Positions 53,685-64,000 of a stretch of 64,000 nt of DNA are shown here, piece after piece. Position 1 is the stretch's first letter; every line of letters begins with the position of its first letter. Made by a program: the position numbers and the translations under genes. The notes beneath the pieces are model-generated. The model was not told the DNA's origin. It worked only from the letters and a program-made list of their open reading frames with translations, and made no database searches. This DNA is from Gracilaria domingensis (Eukaryota; Rhodophyta; Florideophyceae; Gracilariales; Gracilariaceae). Where the stretch lies: the NCBI GenBank assembly GCA_022539475.1, contig VCMS01000009.1, positions 136,043 to 200,042 of the forward strand, written 5' to 3'.

Positions 53685-53896
53685 TTTTCGACTCCCGATT
53701 TAGAACGGTACAGGACCATAACTGGGTTTGGTGTTTCAATTGGAATCTGGACAGTTGGAATTCCCTTCTTGGGAGATTGACAGTTAAAGCCCCTTCTTCG
53801 GGTCGTGATTAGATTTCTCCCATCCCCTTTTTGGTAGTTCCGAAGTCTCGTGATTTCTAACGTAATCATCCCGGAGTCCGGTTGGCTGTCTGCAGT

Positions 53897-56008
53897 ATGC
53901 CAAGCCAGGCCCCGTCCTTCAATGGAAGATCGGTTACTTCGGACGCCCCTGCTCGTCCGGGTGGTGCGCGTTCAAGTACATCGGTCCCCGAACCGGGAAC
54001 TAATTCTGGAGACTCCGAGAACCCGGACGCGCCATTTGATGGACAGGAGGTTGTAGAACTTCCTTCGCGGGCTGCACCGCAACCAGAGGAGGAAGATCCA
54101 GTGGTGAAGATACTCTCAACCGCACCGGGGGAAAAGCTCGACTCTCAGGAGTACAGTAACCTGAGCGCCCGCCTTACCATCGCTAATGCATCCCATGTCT
54201 CCCTCATAGAGTCAGTCGAGGAGCTCCGCCGACAGGTTTACAAACTCCTAGATAAGGATGTCTCAAGAGAAGTTCGTACCCTGAGACAGGAGATGAATTC
54301 CCTCATGGAGTGCTTTGGTTCCACAAGGGCATATGTAGAAGACTCTTGCCTCGCTAGAGAGGAAATCCGAACTGATATGGAGCAAATCCATGCACGTTTG
54401 GATACCCTCGAAGCCATCATTAGGATGGATGAGAAGACAGAAGCCGCCGACCGGAATCGTTCGGATGCCGAAAGTTCCATTCATAGATCGAGTAAGAAGA
54501 ACCGTCGCAAGTCCATGAAGGAGTCCCGTAATTATTCTGATGTGTCTGGCTCCGACTCCGGAAGTAGTTTGGACAGTTCGTCATTGTCGTCGTCCTTCGA
54601 TTCCTCGGATGATAGCCGCCGCCGGCGTTCCCGTTCGTTAAAGTCACGGTCCAAAACTACCTTTACGTCTCAAGAGGCTATCCGCACTCGGAAGGAGGAA
54701 GAGAAGCACCATGGCTTGAAGAAGTTGAAGCCATCCAATCTGCTATATCGGAAGTTGCTTTTCTATCGATATTATCGACTCCAGAATACCTCCGAAGTTC
54801 GGACCTTAAGAGGAACTGGAAAGGTTAGGGATTTTATTCGAAGACTCGGCGTTACTCTAAACAAGAGAGAGTTTACAGGAGAAGACCCCATTCTGGTTCT
54901 GGACTTCCCCGCAAGGTTCGTGCAAGAAGCCGATATACTCGGAATAAGTGTGGGACAGGCGTATGTAGCCCTCCCGTATTACCTCATAGCTCTGGCAGGA
55001 GATCAATTCAATTCCGTTCGCGGATCGTCAAGAACCTCGGAAGGAGCAGTTACGTGTTGGACCGAAGCGGAAACCTACCTCTTACGGTCATACGCTACTG
55101 GTCACGCCATCCAAAAGGCGACGTCAGCCCTGAGGGATACGAAAAAACGTCCGGGAGAAGCGGAAACCGCTTATGCAACTCGCCTGAATAAGGCTTTCCA
55201 CCGCTGTGGTAATGTTCCTCCGTCTGGAGAGAGATGCTCTACGTTCGTGGATGGCTTGGATCCCCAGATACGGGCACTCGTAGCCTGATATCGGGAGGAT
55301 AATAGAAAGATAACCTACGTTGAATTTGTACAATATGCCCAAGCTGAAGGGGAAACGCTCTGAGCTCGGCGACCCTCTAAGTCAAAGCCTCGCAAGGTAC
55401 TATTTGCTGAGGAATCTGACTATTCATCCGCCCAATATGATGGGAACGACTCCAATTTGGATCATGATAACATCAACTTCGTGGGTAGCAACCCCGACTC
55501 AATGGGTACTTCGGAACTGCCGTCCACTTCAGCTCCGTCATCGGAAACTAATCCTGCATTTCATGCACAGGGACAGCGGGTTCCCGCAGCACCTATTCCC
55601 TATCGAGGTAGTGAGATGAGATTCAGTCGCCCAGCATGGAGGGAAAACACCCCGCAGGGTCGTGTGGATAGAGGTCCGCAGGACCAATCAACCTCAGTTA
55701 TCTGCTACAAGTGTTACCAACCTGGGCATATCTCGACGCAGTGTACGCTCCCAGCGCGGGAAAGTTTGAGAATTATCGCTCAGTTCGAGTCCTTCTCGCC
55801 AGAGAATCAAGCTTGTGTGCCGAGAACTTCCTATGAAGGTGCGAAGCACGCGATGGATGTCCACTTGAGTGGAGGATCAAATATTGGGCAAGTCGCTTGC
55901 ATGGCAGCCCAGAACATGGTGCGAAAATTCGAACCCGCGAACGGTCATCAGCATGATGCCCAGGATGGGAACCGCCCCCGACAGGTGGAACCTGCTGCGA
56001 AAAACTAG
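53897..56008 (+). pseudogene. gag: Gypsy gag
   Basis: One reading frame from ATG 53897 to a stop at 56006-56008, about 700 codons, interrupted by TGA at 55286 and 55361. The N terminus is Ser/Pro-rich, followed by a heptad-rich region (LIESVEELRRQVYKLL, EQIHARLDTLEAIIRM) and a Ser/Arg-rich basic stretch. Next is the retrotransposon gag core (RSYATGHAIQKATSALRDTK, ETAYATRLNKAFHRCG). Near the end is a CCHC zinc knuckle, CYKCYQPGHISTQC (about 55,703), which binds the element's RNA. After each TGA the same frame continues as sensible protein, so these are point mutations. Confidence 0.88.
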
Positions 56009-56112
56009 ACTTCGGAGTCTCCCCTGTGGGAGGTGCGTCTTCTAGGCCGAAACTGAAGACGCCTAAGGAGCCTCTGCTTCACTCCCCGGCTGTTAGAATC
56101 TTGTAGAGGAAG

Positions 56113-56888
56113 ATGGCTGCCACAGAGGTGGATTCAGAACACTATGGTGTTCTTCGTCGCCCGTGGGTACGGTCCCGAAATTTTCGTGCTCCGAATAGAA
56201 TGCTGGTAATGGCCAAGAGAAATTACGATGTATATGCAGACCTTGGCCTTTCCACTCAATTCATGTTTAGGCAACTAGCTGTCCTAGACACAGGAGCTGC
56301 TCCTAACTTGGTCACAACAAGTTATTCCCGCCCGCTCTTCGGGGAACAATCCGTTTCGGCCCTGCTCTAAATCTCGCTGATGCGAACAATATTCCGTTGA
56401 GAACGGCTGGTTACATTACACTCCTTGTGCGATTAGGAACTTGTTTGGTACAACTGGACTTTGTCATCTGCGACTCGTTGGCTGCCCCGATTATTCTCGG
56501 TTGTGATTTTTGTGATCGCTTCGTGGAAGCTATCTGCCCGCGAAAACGCCAAGAGAAAATGGAAGACGTATCAGTCTTGCCGATTGTTCGGAAACCGCTC
56601 CGAGCCGCAACGCGAAAATACGTGCCCCTACCGGCCGCGCAGCAGGCCTCCAACGATGGCAGGGTGTCGACCAAACTACACGTCTCGAAGTCAGTGCAGC
56701 TGCCACCAGAGTCCCAGGTATGGATCGTTGTCACCACCAAACAATGGGGCCTCCACACAGTACAACCGTTGCCGGCTGTATATGAAGAGCGCAAAATCGC
56801 TCTTGCGAATGGAGTTGTAACTATCCAACCAGATCACCCTTCAAGTTTATGGTCGCCAACTTTAGAAAGTCCAGTCAGTGGCTGGTAA
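56113..56888 (+). pseudogene. Gypsy aspartic protease region
   Basis: Holds the retroviral-type protease active site LAVLDTGAAPNLV (Asp at about 56,287), continuing after a frameshift near 56,370 as VQLDFVICDSLAAPIILGCD, the ILG(C/M)DF motif that closes the protease fold. It processes gag-pol. It is out of frame with gag and with pol. Confidence 0.75.
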
Positions 56889-57032
56889 ATAACCAAGTGA
56901 TTGGTACAGTTCTGTCGCACCCGACTGCGGTCGTCCCAACGAAGATCCCTATTGCAAAGGTTCCCAGAGTGTCAGATCCTAAGGAGGCGGAGGAGAGCGC
57001 TGAATTTCAAGTTAGTGAAGCCGTAGACACGG

Positions 57033-59782
57033 ATGAAATCCAAAAGGGACTCTGGTCAAGACAATCCGAAACCTTTGGAGGCTAGCCCTGTACCGCCTGG
57101 CAGTGATTTGAAGGATCCTGTTCAATTGATGAATCTAGATCTGGAGCATGTACCGGAATCCGATCGGGAGAAGTTACGTAAGATGTTGCGTGAATTCACT
57201 CCCATGTGGGACGGCACCCTAGGAACGATCGGAGTAACTGAACACTGTATCGACTTGCTTCCGAATACTCGGCCTATCGGGCAACACCACTATCGGACCG
57301 GACCGAAAGCTCGGGAAGAAGAGAAATCTCAAGTCGAGAAGATGTTGAAGGCTGGCGTTATCGAGGCCGCTCAATCCCCTTCGGCGTCACCGGTAGTGCA
57401 AGTTCCGAAACCGGATGGATCTTGAATATTTTGTATCGAGTAACGAAAGTTGAATGCGGTTACAGTGAAAGATGTATATCAGATACCCCAGACGGACGAA
57501 TATGTCGACTCTCTGGGGAGCGCAAACGTGTTTACCACCCTTGATGCTAACTGGGGATATTAGCAGGTTCCCATCACGGAGGAAGACCGGAACAAGACAG
57601 CATTTGTCTGCCATCAAGGCCTATACCGTTTCCGGAGAATGCCCTTTGGGTTAACTAATGCACCCGCTACCTTCCAGCGTGCGGTTGATATCCTGTTTGC
57701 ACGATTTAAGTAGACCACATGTTTGGTGTATCTGGACGATATCGACGTTTCTTCTAACAATCTGGACTATCATCTAGCCCATGTGCAAGATGTCATGAGA
57801 GTACTACGTGATGCAGGAATCACACTGAAACTCAAGAAGTGCGAGTTCTTCACCGAATCGGTTAAGTATCTGGGTCACATAATCCGCCCCGGAAAGCTTT
57901 CAGTCGATGAAGTACGGGTCAAATCCTTGAAAGAGACTAAACACCCAAGAACTCAAACCGAGTTGCGATCCTTCTTAGCACTATGTAACGTATACGGACG
58001 TTTGGTTCCGAACTCTGTGAACATTGCTTCACCATTGAATAAGCTCCTTACGAAAGGAAAACATGTTGAACCAGACCGCTTTGGAGGTGCAGAGGCCTCC
58101 GCGTTTACGGTATTGCTTGACACCGTAACGTCGCCGCCAATTTTGGCTCTCCCCAAACCTGGGTTACCCTACGAGGTCGACACCGACGCTAGCGCGAATC
58201 AAGTTGGGTTTGATTTCTTTCAAACCAACGAGACCAGGAAACGACGCCGTATCGAGTACTGATCGAGATCGCTGAACGTTCACGGACGGAATTACTCGAT
58301 GTCCGAGAAGGAATGTCTTTCCGTAGTCTGGTCTTTGTCTACTTTTAGACCATATTTGATGGAAACCAACTTTAGCGTGCGCACTGACCACAAGTGCCTC
58401 CGTTTTCTCATGGAAATCACCGAACCATCGGGACGCTTGATGCGTTGGAGACTCCGACTGTCGGAATTTGACTTCGAATTCGTGTACAAGAAGGGCTCCT
58501 ATAACCTCCAGGCGGACGCCCTATCTCGTTTGGGCACAGCAGCTGAAGCCGAGCCTACCGAGGACGCTGATATCCCATGCTTTATGGTTGGTGACCTCGA
58601 TGGGAGTACTGAAATTTTATCGGAAGACGTGTGTGACGAGATCCTCGCCACACGAACCGCTGAACCGTGTGCTGGGTCCTTCATACGCATCACACCCGAG
58701 GAGATGATACGGGAACAGCAGACGGATCCCTTCTGTACCCAGGTACGAGCCCGTCTGAACGGTGCATATCACTTACCTTTTCAGGTGAACGATCAAGGCT
58801 ACGTAGTAAGGAAGGTGTCAACGAACCCACAAATAGTGGTGCCGCACTCCTTGCAGAGTCGAGTTCTTCACCTCTTTCACTACGTAAAGTTGGAAGCCCA
58901 CCCTGGAGGAAGGAAGTTGTATCTCACATTGAGAAAGGATTTCTACTGGCCGGCAATGGCATTTGACTGTTATGCAGTACGCCGATCCTATCAGGAATGT
59001 GCTACGAACAACATAAAACTGAGGAAGCACTCCAAGAAGTTAAAGTTATTCCCCGCAAGGGCGCCGCTGGAGTCTGTTGCCATTGGAATTCTAGATGAAT
59101 TGATCAACACTTCGCAAGGGAATCAATACCTCTTGGTAATTACCGATCGCTTCTCGAAGCTGGTACGGACTGTGCAGCTTAAGCGGATAACTGCTACCGC
59201 CGTGGCTCAGGCGTTTTTTACCCACTGGGTCTTTGTCTATGGACCACCGGTACACTTACTCTCCGACAACGGCTCTCAGTTTAGGTCGAAGTTCTCTCAA
59301 GATGTGTATCACATCCTGGGTACTAGGAATCTGTTTACAACGTATCACCCCCAAACTAATGGTCAAGAAGAGAGATTTAACCGAACCATTCTTGGTGCAT
59401 TGAGATCCTACGTTGCGGAACACCCCAAGACTTGGGATTTGTACACTGACGCAATCACATATGCGTATAATACCGAAGTACATCGGGTCACGTCTTTGTC
59501 TCCCTTCGAGGTGGTCCTGTCAAGGAGACGGCCTCCCCTTGCTACTGAGGCACAGCCAACTCTAGACGCCGTATACCCACAAGAATTCGTGGTAGATCGT
59601 ATCGTGAAGCACGAGAAGAGCCCCGAAGGAAACTACTGTATAAAATCCGTTGGTACGGCTACTTCCCTGACGAGGACACTTGGGAGCCAATTGAACACCT
59701 CCCTAGCTCCAAGTTCATGTCGTATCATCGCCGCACTCCGACGCCATTGCCTCCAACAATGGATAATGCGATGATCGGCTAG
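57033..59782 (+). pseudogene. pol: Gypsy pol: reverse transcriptase, RNase H, integrase, chromodomain
   Basis: One frame from 57033 to about 59,640 with five stops (57423, 57441, 57561, 57711, 58260). It includes the RT entry (KMLKAGVIEAAQSPSASPVV), FRRMPFGLTNAPATFQRA and the catalytic LVYLDDI, then RNase H (YEVDTDASANQVG; SEKECLSVVWSLSTFRPYL) and an HHCC-like integrase N terminus. The integrase core follows (VITDRFSKLV, LLSDNGSQFRSKF, TTYHPQTNGQEERFNRTI: the D-D-E triad). After a shift near 59,645, the other frame reads IRWYGYFPDEDTWEPIEHL, a clear chromodomain. That marks a chromovirus-type element, whose integrase targets modified chromatin. Four of the five stops replace expected Trp. Confidence 0.9.
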
Positions 59783-60471
59783 CCCGCTTACCGGTGCCCT
59801 ACTGTACTCGCGCCCTCCTTGCGGTTAAAAGAAAGAATTGAGACGCTCGGAAGAGAAGAAGAAGACCTAGCAGTAGGAAGAGATCCTCTGCATCATAAGA
59901 GAGATGTATCTATTTAATTATCAGGATACTTCCGTATTACGGAGAAATAAAAATTGCCTGAAGAGGAATGAAGATATCTGCACTGTATGGCAAAGGATTG
60001 GAAGATAAGTGGAAGATGGCAGATCCTGCTGAAGGAGACAGAAGAAGAAGAAAAAGCTCGTCGCCGAGAAGCATACTTCGACGAGGGTAAGAGAAAATTT
60101 GCCACTAGCTGGCTTTAATTGGAAACTATCACAAGAATACTATAAGATTGGAGGAAGATCTCACGAGGGACAATCCCCCAGTGGAAGGAGCACTGCTTCC
60201 CGTGTTCGGATTCTGCGCAAAGTACTCGCTCGCGAGAGCTGCGAGTCCCGTCGTAGTACACCCAGACCCCGGAACCGGTGGAAATTCTCCCCGGTGATCG
60301 GTAACGGAATCGCTGTCGCCTGTCAGGCTGCTAAGCTACCGGAATTCGGTCCCAATCGACCCTGTCGACGACATCCAACAATTCCCCAACCTCTTCCTGG
60401 TTAGCCTCGGAACCTAAGAGGGTAACGAGATCAATCTTTGGAAGGAGCCACCTCAGATTGGGAGGGAGATA

Positions 60472-61769
60472 TCACAAACGGTAATGATCATAGACATCCC
60501 ACAGGAGGTGAACCGCGACGTGGGCAGCCCACTCGGCAAGGACCGAAGACCAATAGCCCGAGTTGGGATTGTCTATCAACCGCGAATTGATGTAGTAGAT
60601 ACTCGGCGGGAGTTCAGCGAAACACCCGCGGGGACCTCTACACGGCTCCACCACGATGGAACGCCCACATATCGGGAGGGAAAGGCGTCGAAGCGCAAAC
60701 GGTCAACTTCCTAGTTTGGATACGGTACTAGGAGTCCCCGACCGGAGCGCGCCTTCCGTTCGAATCGGACTCGTCTCCCGAAGTCGCAGAGATCCTTGTT
60801 GAGTCTCTTACTCTTGGAGAGGTATCGGAACTCCACCCTGAGCAAGGAACGACTCCATACGAGAATATCAGGGTCAACCTCACTGAAATGGTATCGATGC
60901 TCCCCTTCCGGAAATTCCGCCAAGACGTTACTATAGGAGACCTCACCGTAGGTACGGTAATGCGAAACGTTGAAGTCATATTCAGCCGGAATCGGATGGT
61001 CGTATCGCAATCTTCGAACTCTGGAGTAAGCGAGTCGCGCCATATCCCCACGTGCGTGGTCAAGGGATTCTCCGCGATCGCGACGATGCAAATGCGGCTC
61101 CACCGCTATGCGGGTTCGCCACTCGCGGGAGCGCACCGAATCTCGAGGAATCCCACCTGCGAGCACTCCGTTCACGTCGTAGGAATCGATGAGAGCATCA
61201 TATGTAACCGCTGTCGGATGAAACAACGGGGAGCGGGAGAAGATCAACCCTTCACGTCGGGTATCCCGGTTGACAAGGGACTCCCTAGAAATCCACTCAC
61301 GAGGGTTCCCCGTCAACGATATGGCCTGCGCGGCATTCCAGGCGATGGAGTTGGGATCATAGGGCTGCTGCACCGGAGCCACGGAAGGAGCTGGAGGTAT
61401 CGGAAGAGCCGCACCCAGATGAGGATAAGCTTCATAGAAGTTGAATGGAGCTACTGCTTCTGGGATAGGTTGAGTCGGAACTTGAGGATGCAGGAAACCT
61501 GGATGGTTGTACCCCGCGTACGGTTGAGCGAACGGACCGCTGTACGGACTCCACTGAGGGAGAGGAGCTAACTGGAAGCGACCAAAGTACTGTGGAAGAC
61601 TCTAAGCAGGCTGTCCTTGTTGGGAAGCACTGCCCGAGGGCACCTCAGACGCTGCTTGCGGAGCTGACGACGAGTTCTCCGGGAGCGGGTTGATATGGAA
61701 CGGATTCGGATTCATTCCTGTCGAAGGAGAAGAAAGATCAGTAGGTACGGGTATCGAACGCCGAGGCAT
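60472..61769 (-). pseudogene. Antisense protein-coding region in the gypsy element, unknown family
   Basis: On the strand opposite to gag-pol, between pol and the 3' LTR, a frame opens at ATG 61767-61769 (MPRRSIPVPTDLSSP). It runs to a TAG at 60711-60713, interrupted only by a TAG at 61602-61604. The first ~190 residues are Pro-rich and ordered (FGRFQLAPLPQWSPYSGPF, PFNFYEAYPHLGAALPIPP). Then comes a charged, apparently folded part (ISLTGNPREWISRESLVN, YNVSH-like DFNVSHYRTYGEVSYSN). After the second TAG the same frame still reads as protein (EVDRLRFDAFPSRYVG). The end is then reached in a neighbouring frame as YYINSRLIDNPNSGYWSSV ... VHLLWDVYDHYRL (stop 60472). Total about 430 codons. Upstream of the ATG an in-frame PPRKRLSPP resembles a nuclear localisation signal. 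I recognise no family. Confidence 0.6.
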
Positions 61770-61932
61770 CGGAGAAGAAGGAGTAGTTGTATCCGAAATC
61801 GGGGGCGAAAGCCGCTTGCGTGGAGGAACAGAGTGGCCGGTGGAACCCCCAAGAGGACGTCATATTTATACTCCCGATGTCGATGTGTCGCCGTGGCGCT
61901 CGCGCTCGTGCTCGAACCTAAGGAGGGGGAGA

Positions 61933-62938
61933 TGTGGAGCAATGGCTTTCCGCTATCGGATGCATCATGTCGCTCATAATGAGATGGTACCGGTGACGTG
62001 GCGAAGTTATGAAAACTCCCATTAATTTTGGGCAATTTTTGGAGGGTTTTAAGGGAGCCATGATAGGTGAATTCAGTGTAGGAAGTGTATAGTAAGTGGA
62101 ATGGTTGGCCACGTGTGGAGGTTGGCCTGCAGATAGTCGTGCCACGCCTTCTGGGAATTTACTGACCTCCTGACAGTAGGTTGTCTACGTGTGGAACCCT
62201 CCGGAGATGTGCACCGTAGACATAGTATTAATATATATGCTCGGGTGATCTCAACCTGGAGCACCCAAGTAAATGGATAACTGAGTCGACACTCAAGTCA
62301 AATCCTTTTCAGGATCGGGCTATAGTAGCTTGCTGCCTACGTAGGTCTAAGACTTCATTAGGAGAGTAACCACGACTGGTATCGGCACTACTACCCCTTA
62401 GGGTCCTTAGGAAGCATTTGTCTCGCCATCTTTGGATATTTGATTGTTTTAACAGCTGTGTCGGTTGTCTCTTTTTGTTGTTTCTTGTTTTATTCTTTAT
62501 GTTGATTCTTGTTATTGCTACTCTGTTGAGTCTCGTTGTTTGCACTTGTTCACCTGGTTCAGGTATCGCTTCCGCCCCTGTATTGGGTTTAGTTTTGGCG
62601 CCTTTGAGTGCGTCGCTCCGCTCTCGGACCTGCTCCCGTCGGTTGACACGGTCGGTAGCTCCGGTTCGGTGTTTTTTACCGTGAGCTTTCCCCCGTTCAC
62701 ACGGTTCCTTTTTCTTTCCCTTTGTTCAGGTTCGGATCACACTCCATCTCTGGATCTGCACCGTTCTTTGCATCCCACCTCTGTAGGTATAGCCAGTCCT
62801 CGTCTCCGGTCTTACACCCGGCTTGTCACTCGACTCGAGTATGAACAGAGGGTTCTATCGCTGAGTTCATCCCTCATAGGGAGTAAGACTCGGACATCCT
62901 AGCGGAGATTTGCCTTTATCGCAGGGGTTTACTCTTCA
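61933..62938 (+). repeat. 3' LTR of gypsy element
   Basis: 1,006 bp, preceded by the polypurine tract and followed by CTTAG. Nearly identical to the 5' LTR through most of its length; the last ~40 bp are more diverged (TTTACTCTTCA against TTTTGCTCTACA). Confidence 0.9.
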
Positions 62939-62941
62939 CTT

Positions 62942-64000
62942 AGACAGAATCCAAATACATGAATTTCAAGAATGGAGGCTGTCTCCCTTGCTCTATGCAC
63001 CTGTACTCATGACACACACGGCTGTGGACCACATGTGTGAAAGATCCAAATCTACTCAAAATAAAATCGGGACAAGAGCACAACCACCCAGCGCGATCTG
63101 TATCATATGTGTTGTTCAGAACTGCTGCGGAACATCGCTTCCACTCTTTCACGAGCTGTGTCCACCAGTAAGGCTTGGAATGCCCTGAGCATAAGAAATT
63201 GTAGTCACTTTCGAACTTTGACAAAAACTTAACGTCAATTATGAGAAGTAGAAAATCAACACGTTGAAGGTTGTAATGAGTTAGATACAGCCTCTTCAAT
63301 ACAGACCAATGGGCTTCTACCAGCATAATCGTCTTGGCAATAGATATATATTGTGTATTTCTTCTACCCCAAAACACGAATTTTTCTGCACCATACCACT
63401 GCTCGTACAAGTACTTCTTCAACTCTTTAACTGCTCCCCCGTCGCCAAGACAGTTGATGAATTCATCGGCTTCTAAAAGGCAATCATAATGTATTTTCGA
63501 TAAAGACTTAGTGCAAAACATGGATGCGCATGGTAATGCTTTGACACCATGGATACAAATTTCGCTTCTGACTCGTTTGTGTAGATGGTTGCGTATTCCT
63601 TGCGAATTTGGCCCCAATTTTTCTTTATCGCACTCTTAGTGTCCCATAGACAAAGAACTGGTGGAATATTAGCTCGGATGCAATTTCGTTAAGCTGTGCG
63701 TTATCTTTGGCACTGAAGCAGAAGATATGCCTGAATGGGGCCAGAGAACGATATAAGCTTACCCAAAATCCGGCCATAGCCACATTTCGATAACCCACAT
63801 TATCTCCAGGTGGCGGGGCTTCTAACATGAAGTATGCAATTGGAAACCCGGTTCCGAGAACCGACCTAATAACATAGAAAAGCTCAATTTTGGACGAGTT
63901 TTTCTTGTAGGTGGAATCTATAAGGCCTTCTATAACACTGTCTTCTTCGCAGATTTTCTGACCAAGAGGAGTCAAAACGCCTATACCATAAGGATCTGAT
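62942..64000 (-). pseudogene. MULE transposase, central part, continuing past the window
   Basis: Minus-strand segments encode a Mutator-like transposase. At 63975-63625 is the DDE start (GLIDSTYKKNSSKIELFYV) and IFCFSAKDNAQLNEIASEL. A short piece in a second frame follows (LCLWDTKSAIKKNWGQIRKE). At 63617-62942 is a helical part ending in a SWIM-like zinc motif, WLCSCPDFILSRFG, where the expected Cys before the final His is lost. Two frameshifts (near 63,640 and 63,490) disable it. The gene is cut at its 3' side by the gypsy insertion and resumes at 52,666. The 5' end lies beyond the window. Confidence 0.75.

Larger units (their letters stand above)
52672..62938 (+). mobile_element. Ty3/gypsy LTR retrotransposon, full length, with antisense gene
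   Basis: Two LTRs (52672-53684 and 61933-62938) frame gag, protease, reverse transcriptase, RNase H, integrase with chromodomain, and an antisense coding region. The target duplication CTTAG stands at 52667-52671 and 62939-62943. Both LTRs start TGTGGAGCAATGGCTT and end in CA. A polypurine tract (AAGGAGGGGGAGA) directly precedes the 3' LTR. Just after the 5' LTR no canonical TGG primer-binding site is visible. Order RT-RNase H-integrase defines Ty3/gypsy. Coding regions carry many stops and shifts, so the copy is dead, yet the LTRs differ by only a few per cent by eye. Confidence 0.94.

Noticed and set aside
53685..53720. Search for a TGG primer-binding site after the 5' LTR
   Set aside because: The sequence TTTTCGACTCCCGATT does not match a tRNA 3' end; I do not claim a primer-binding site.

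Overview
This window is nuclear DNA of a eukaryote. It carries a tRNA-Thr gene with internal promoter boxes, one clearly spliced zinc-finger gene, an ESCRT-II subunit (VPS36), and a large and varied set of eukaryotic transposons: Plavaka/CACTA, hAT, piggyBac, Harbinger, pogo, MULE, LINE, Ty1/copia and Ty3/gypsy. Compact, intron-poor host genes in small islands between nested, decayed elements would fit a red alga of the Chondrus type. That placement is an inference from architecture only; no diagnostic plastid or phycobilisome gene is present.

Layout. 1-5.5 kb is a host island: a frameshifted coiled-coil gene (minus), a 3' fragment of ribulose-phosphate 3-epimerase (minus), a ketopantoate-reductase-like gene (plus) and an unknown basic protein (minus). 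5.9-9.3 kb holds an array of long palindromes with telomere-like cores beside a Plavaka-type transposase (minus). 9.6-11.1 kb is repeat-rich: a 26-bp-arm hairpin, a tandem repeat of about 373 bp and three adjacent hairpins. 14.5-17.0 kb is a broken hAT transposase (minus). 18.08-22.17 kb is a piggyBac element bounded by TTAA, with an uninterrupted transposase whose last ~45 codons come from an inserted LTR. 22.97-29.1 kb has a possible secreted Cys-rich gene, an AlkD-like DNA-repair gene and an MDR oxidoreductase. 34.9-37.3 kb is the densest host island: C2H2 zinc-finger gene, tRNA-Thr(TGT), a small membrane protein and VPS36, the last two sharing a 6-bp TCATGA that holds both stop codons.

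From 38 kb on, nearly everything is mobile DNA. A Harbinger remnant (38.2-39.4 kb) is followed by a three-level nest: a LINE 3' end (39.65-46.9 kb) split by a hAT (39,923-46,283; 8-bp target duplication matching at 7 of 8), which is split by a pogo element (41,590-44,160; TA duplication). Then come a truncated Ty1/copia element (48.4-50.4 kb) and two diverged LTRs. A MULE gene on the minus strand (52.3 kb to beyond the window) is split by a full-length Ty3/gypsy element (52,672-62,938; 1.0-kb LTRs, duplication CTTAG).

The best candidate for something undescribed is in that gypsy element. Between pol and the 3' LTR, on the opposite strand, lies a Pro-rich protein-coding region of about 430 codons that I cannot assign to any family. 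In the pol gene of the same element, four of five nonsense codons sit where tryptophan is expected, which hints at G-to-A mutation.
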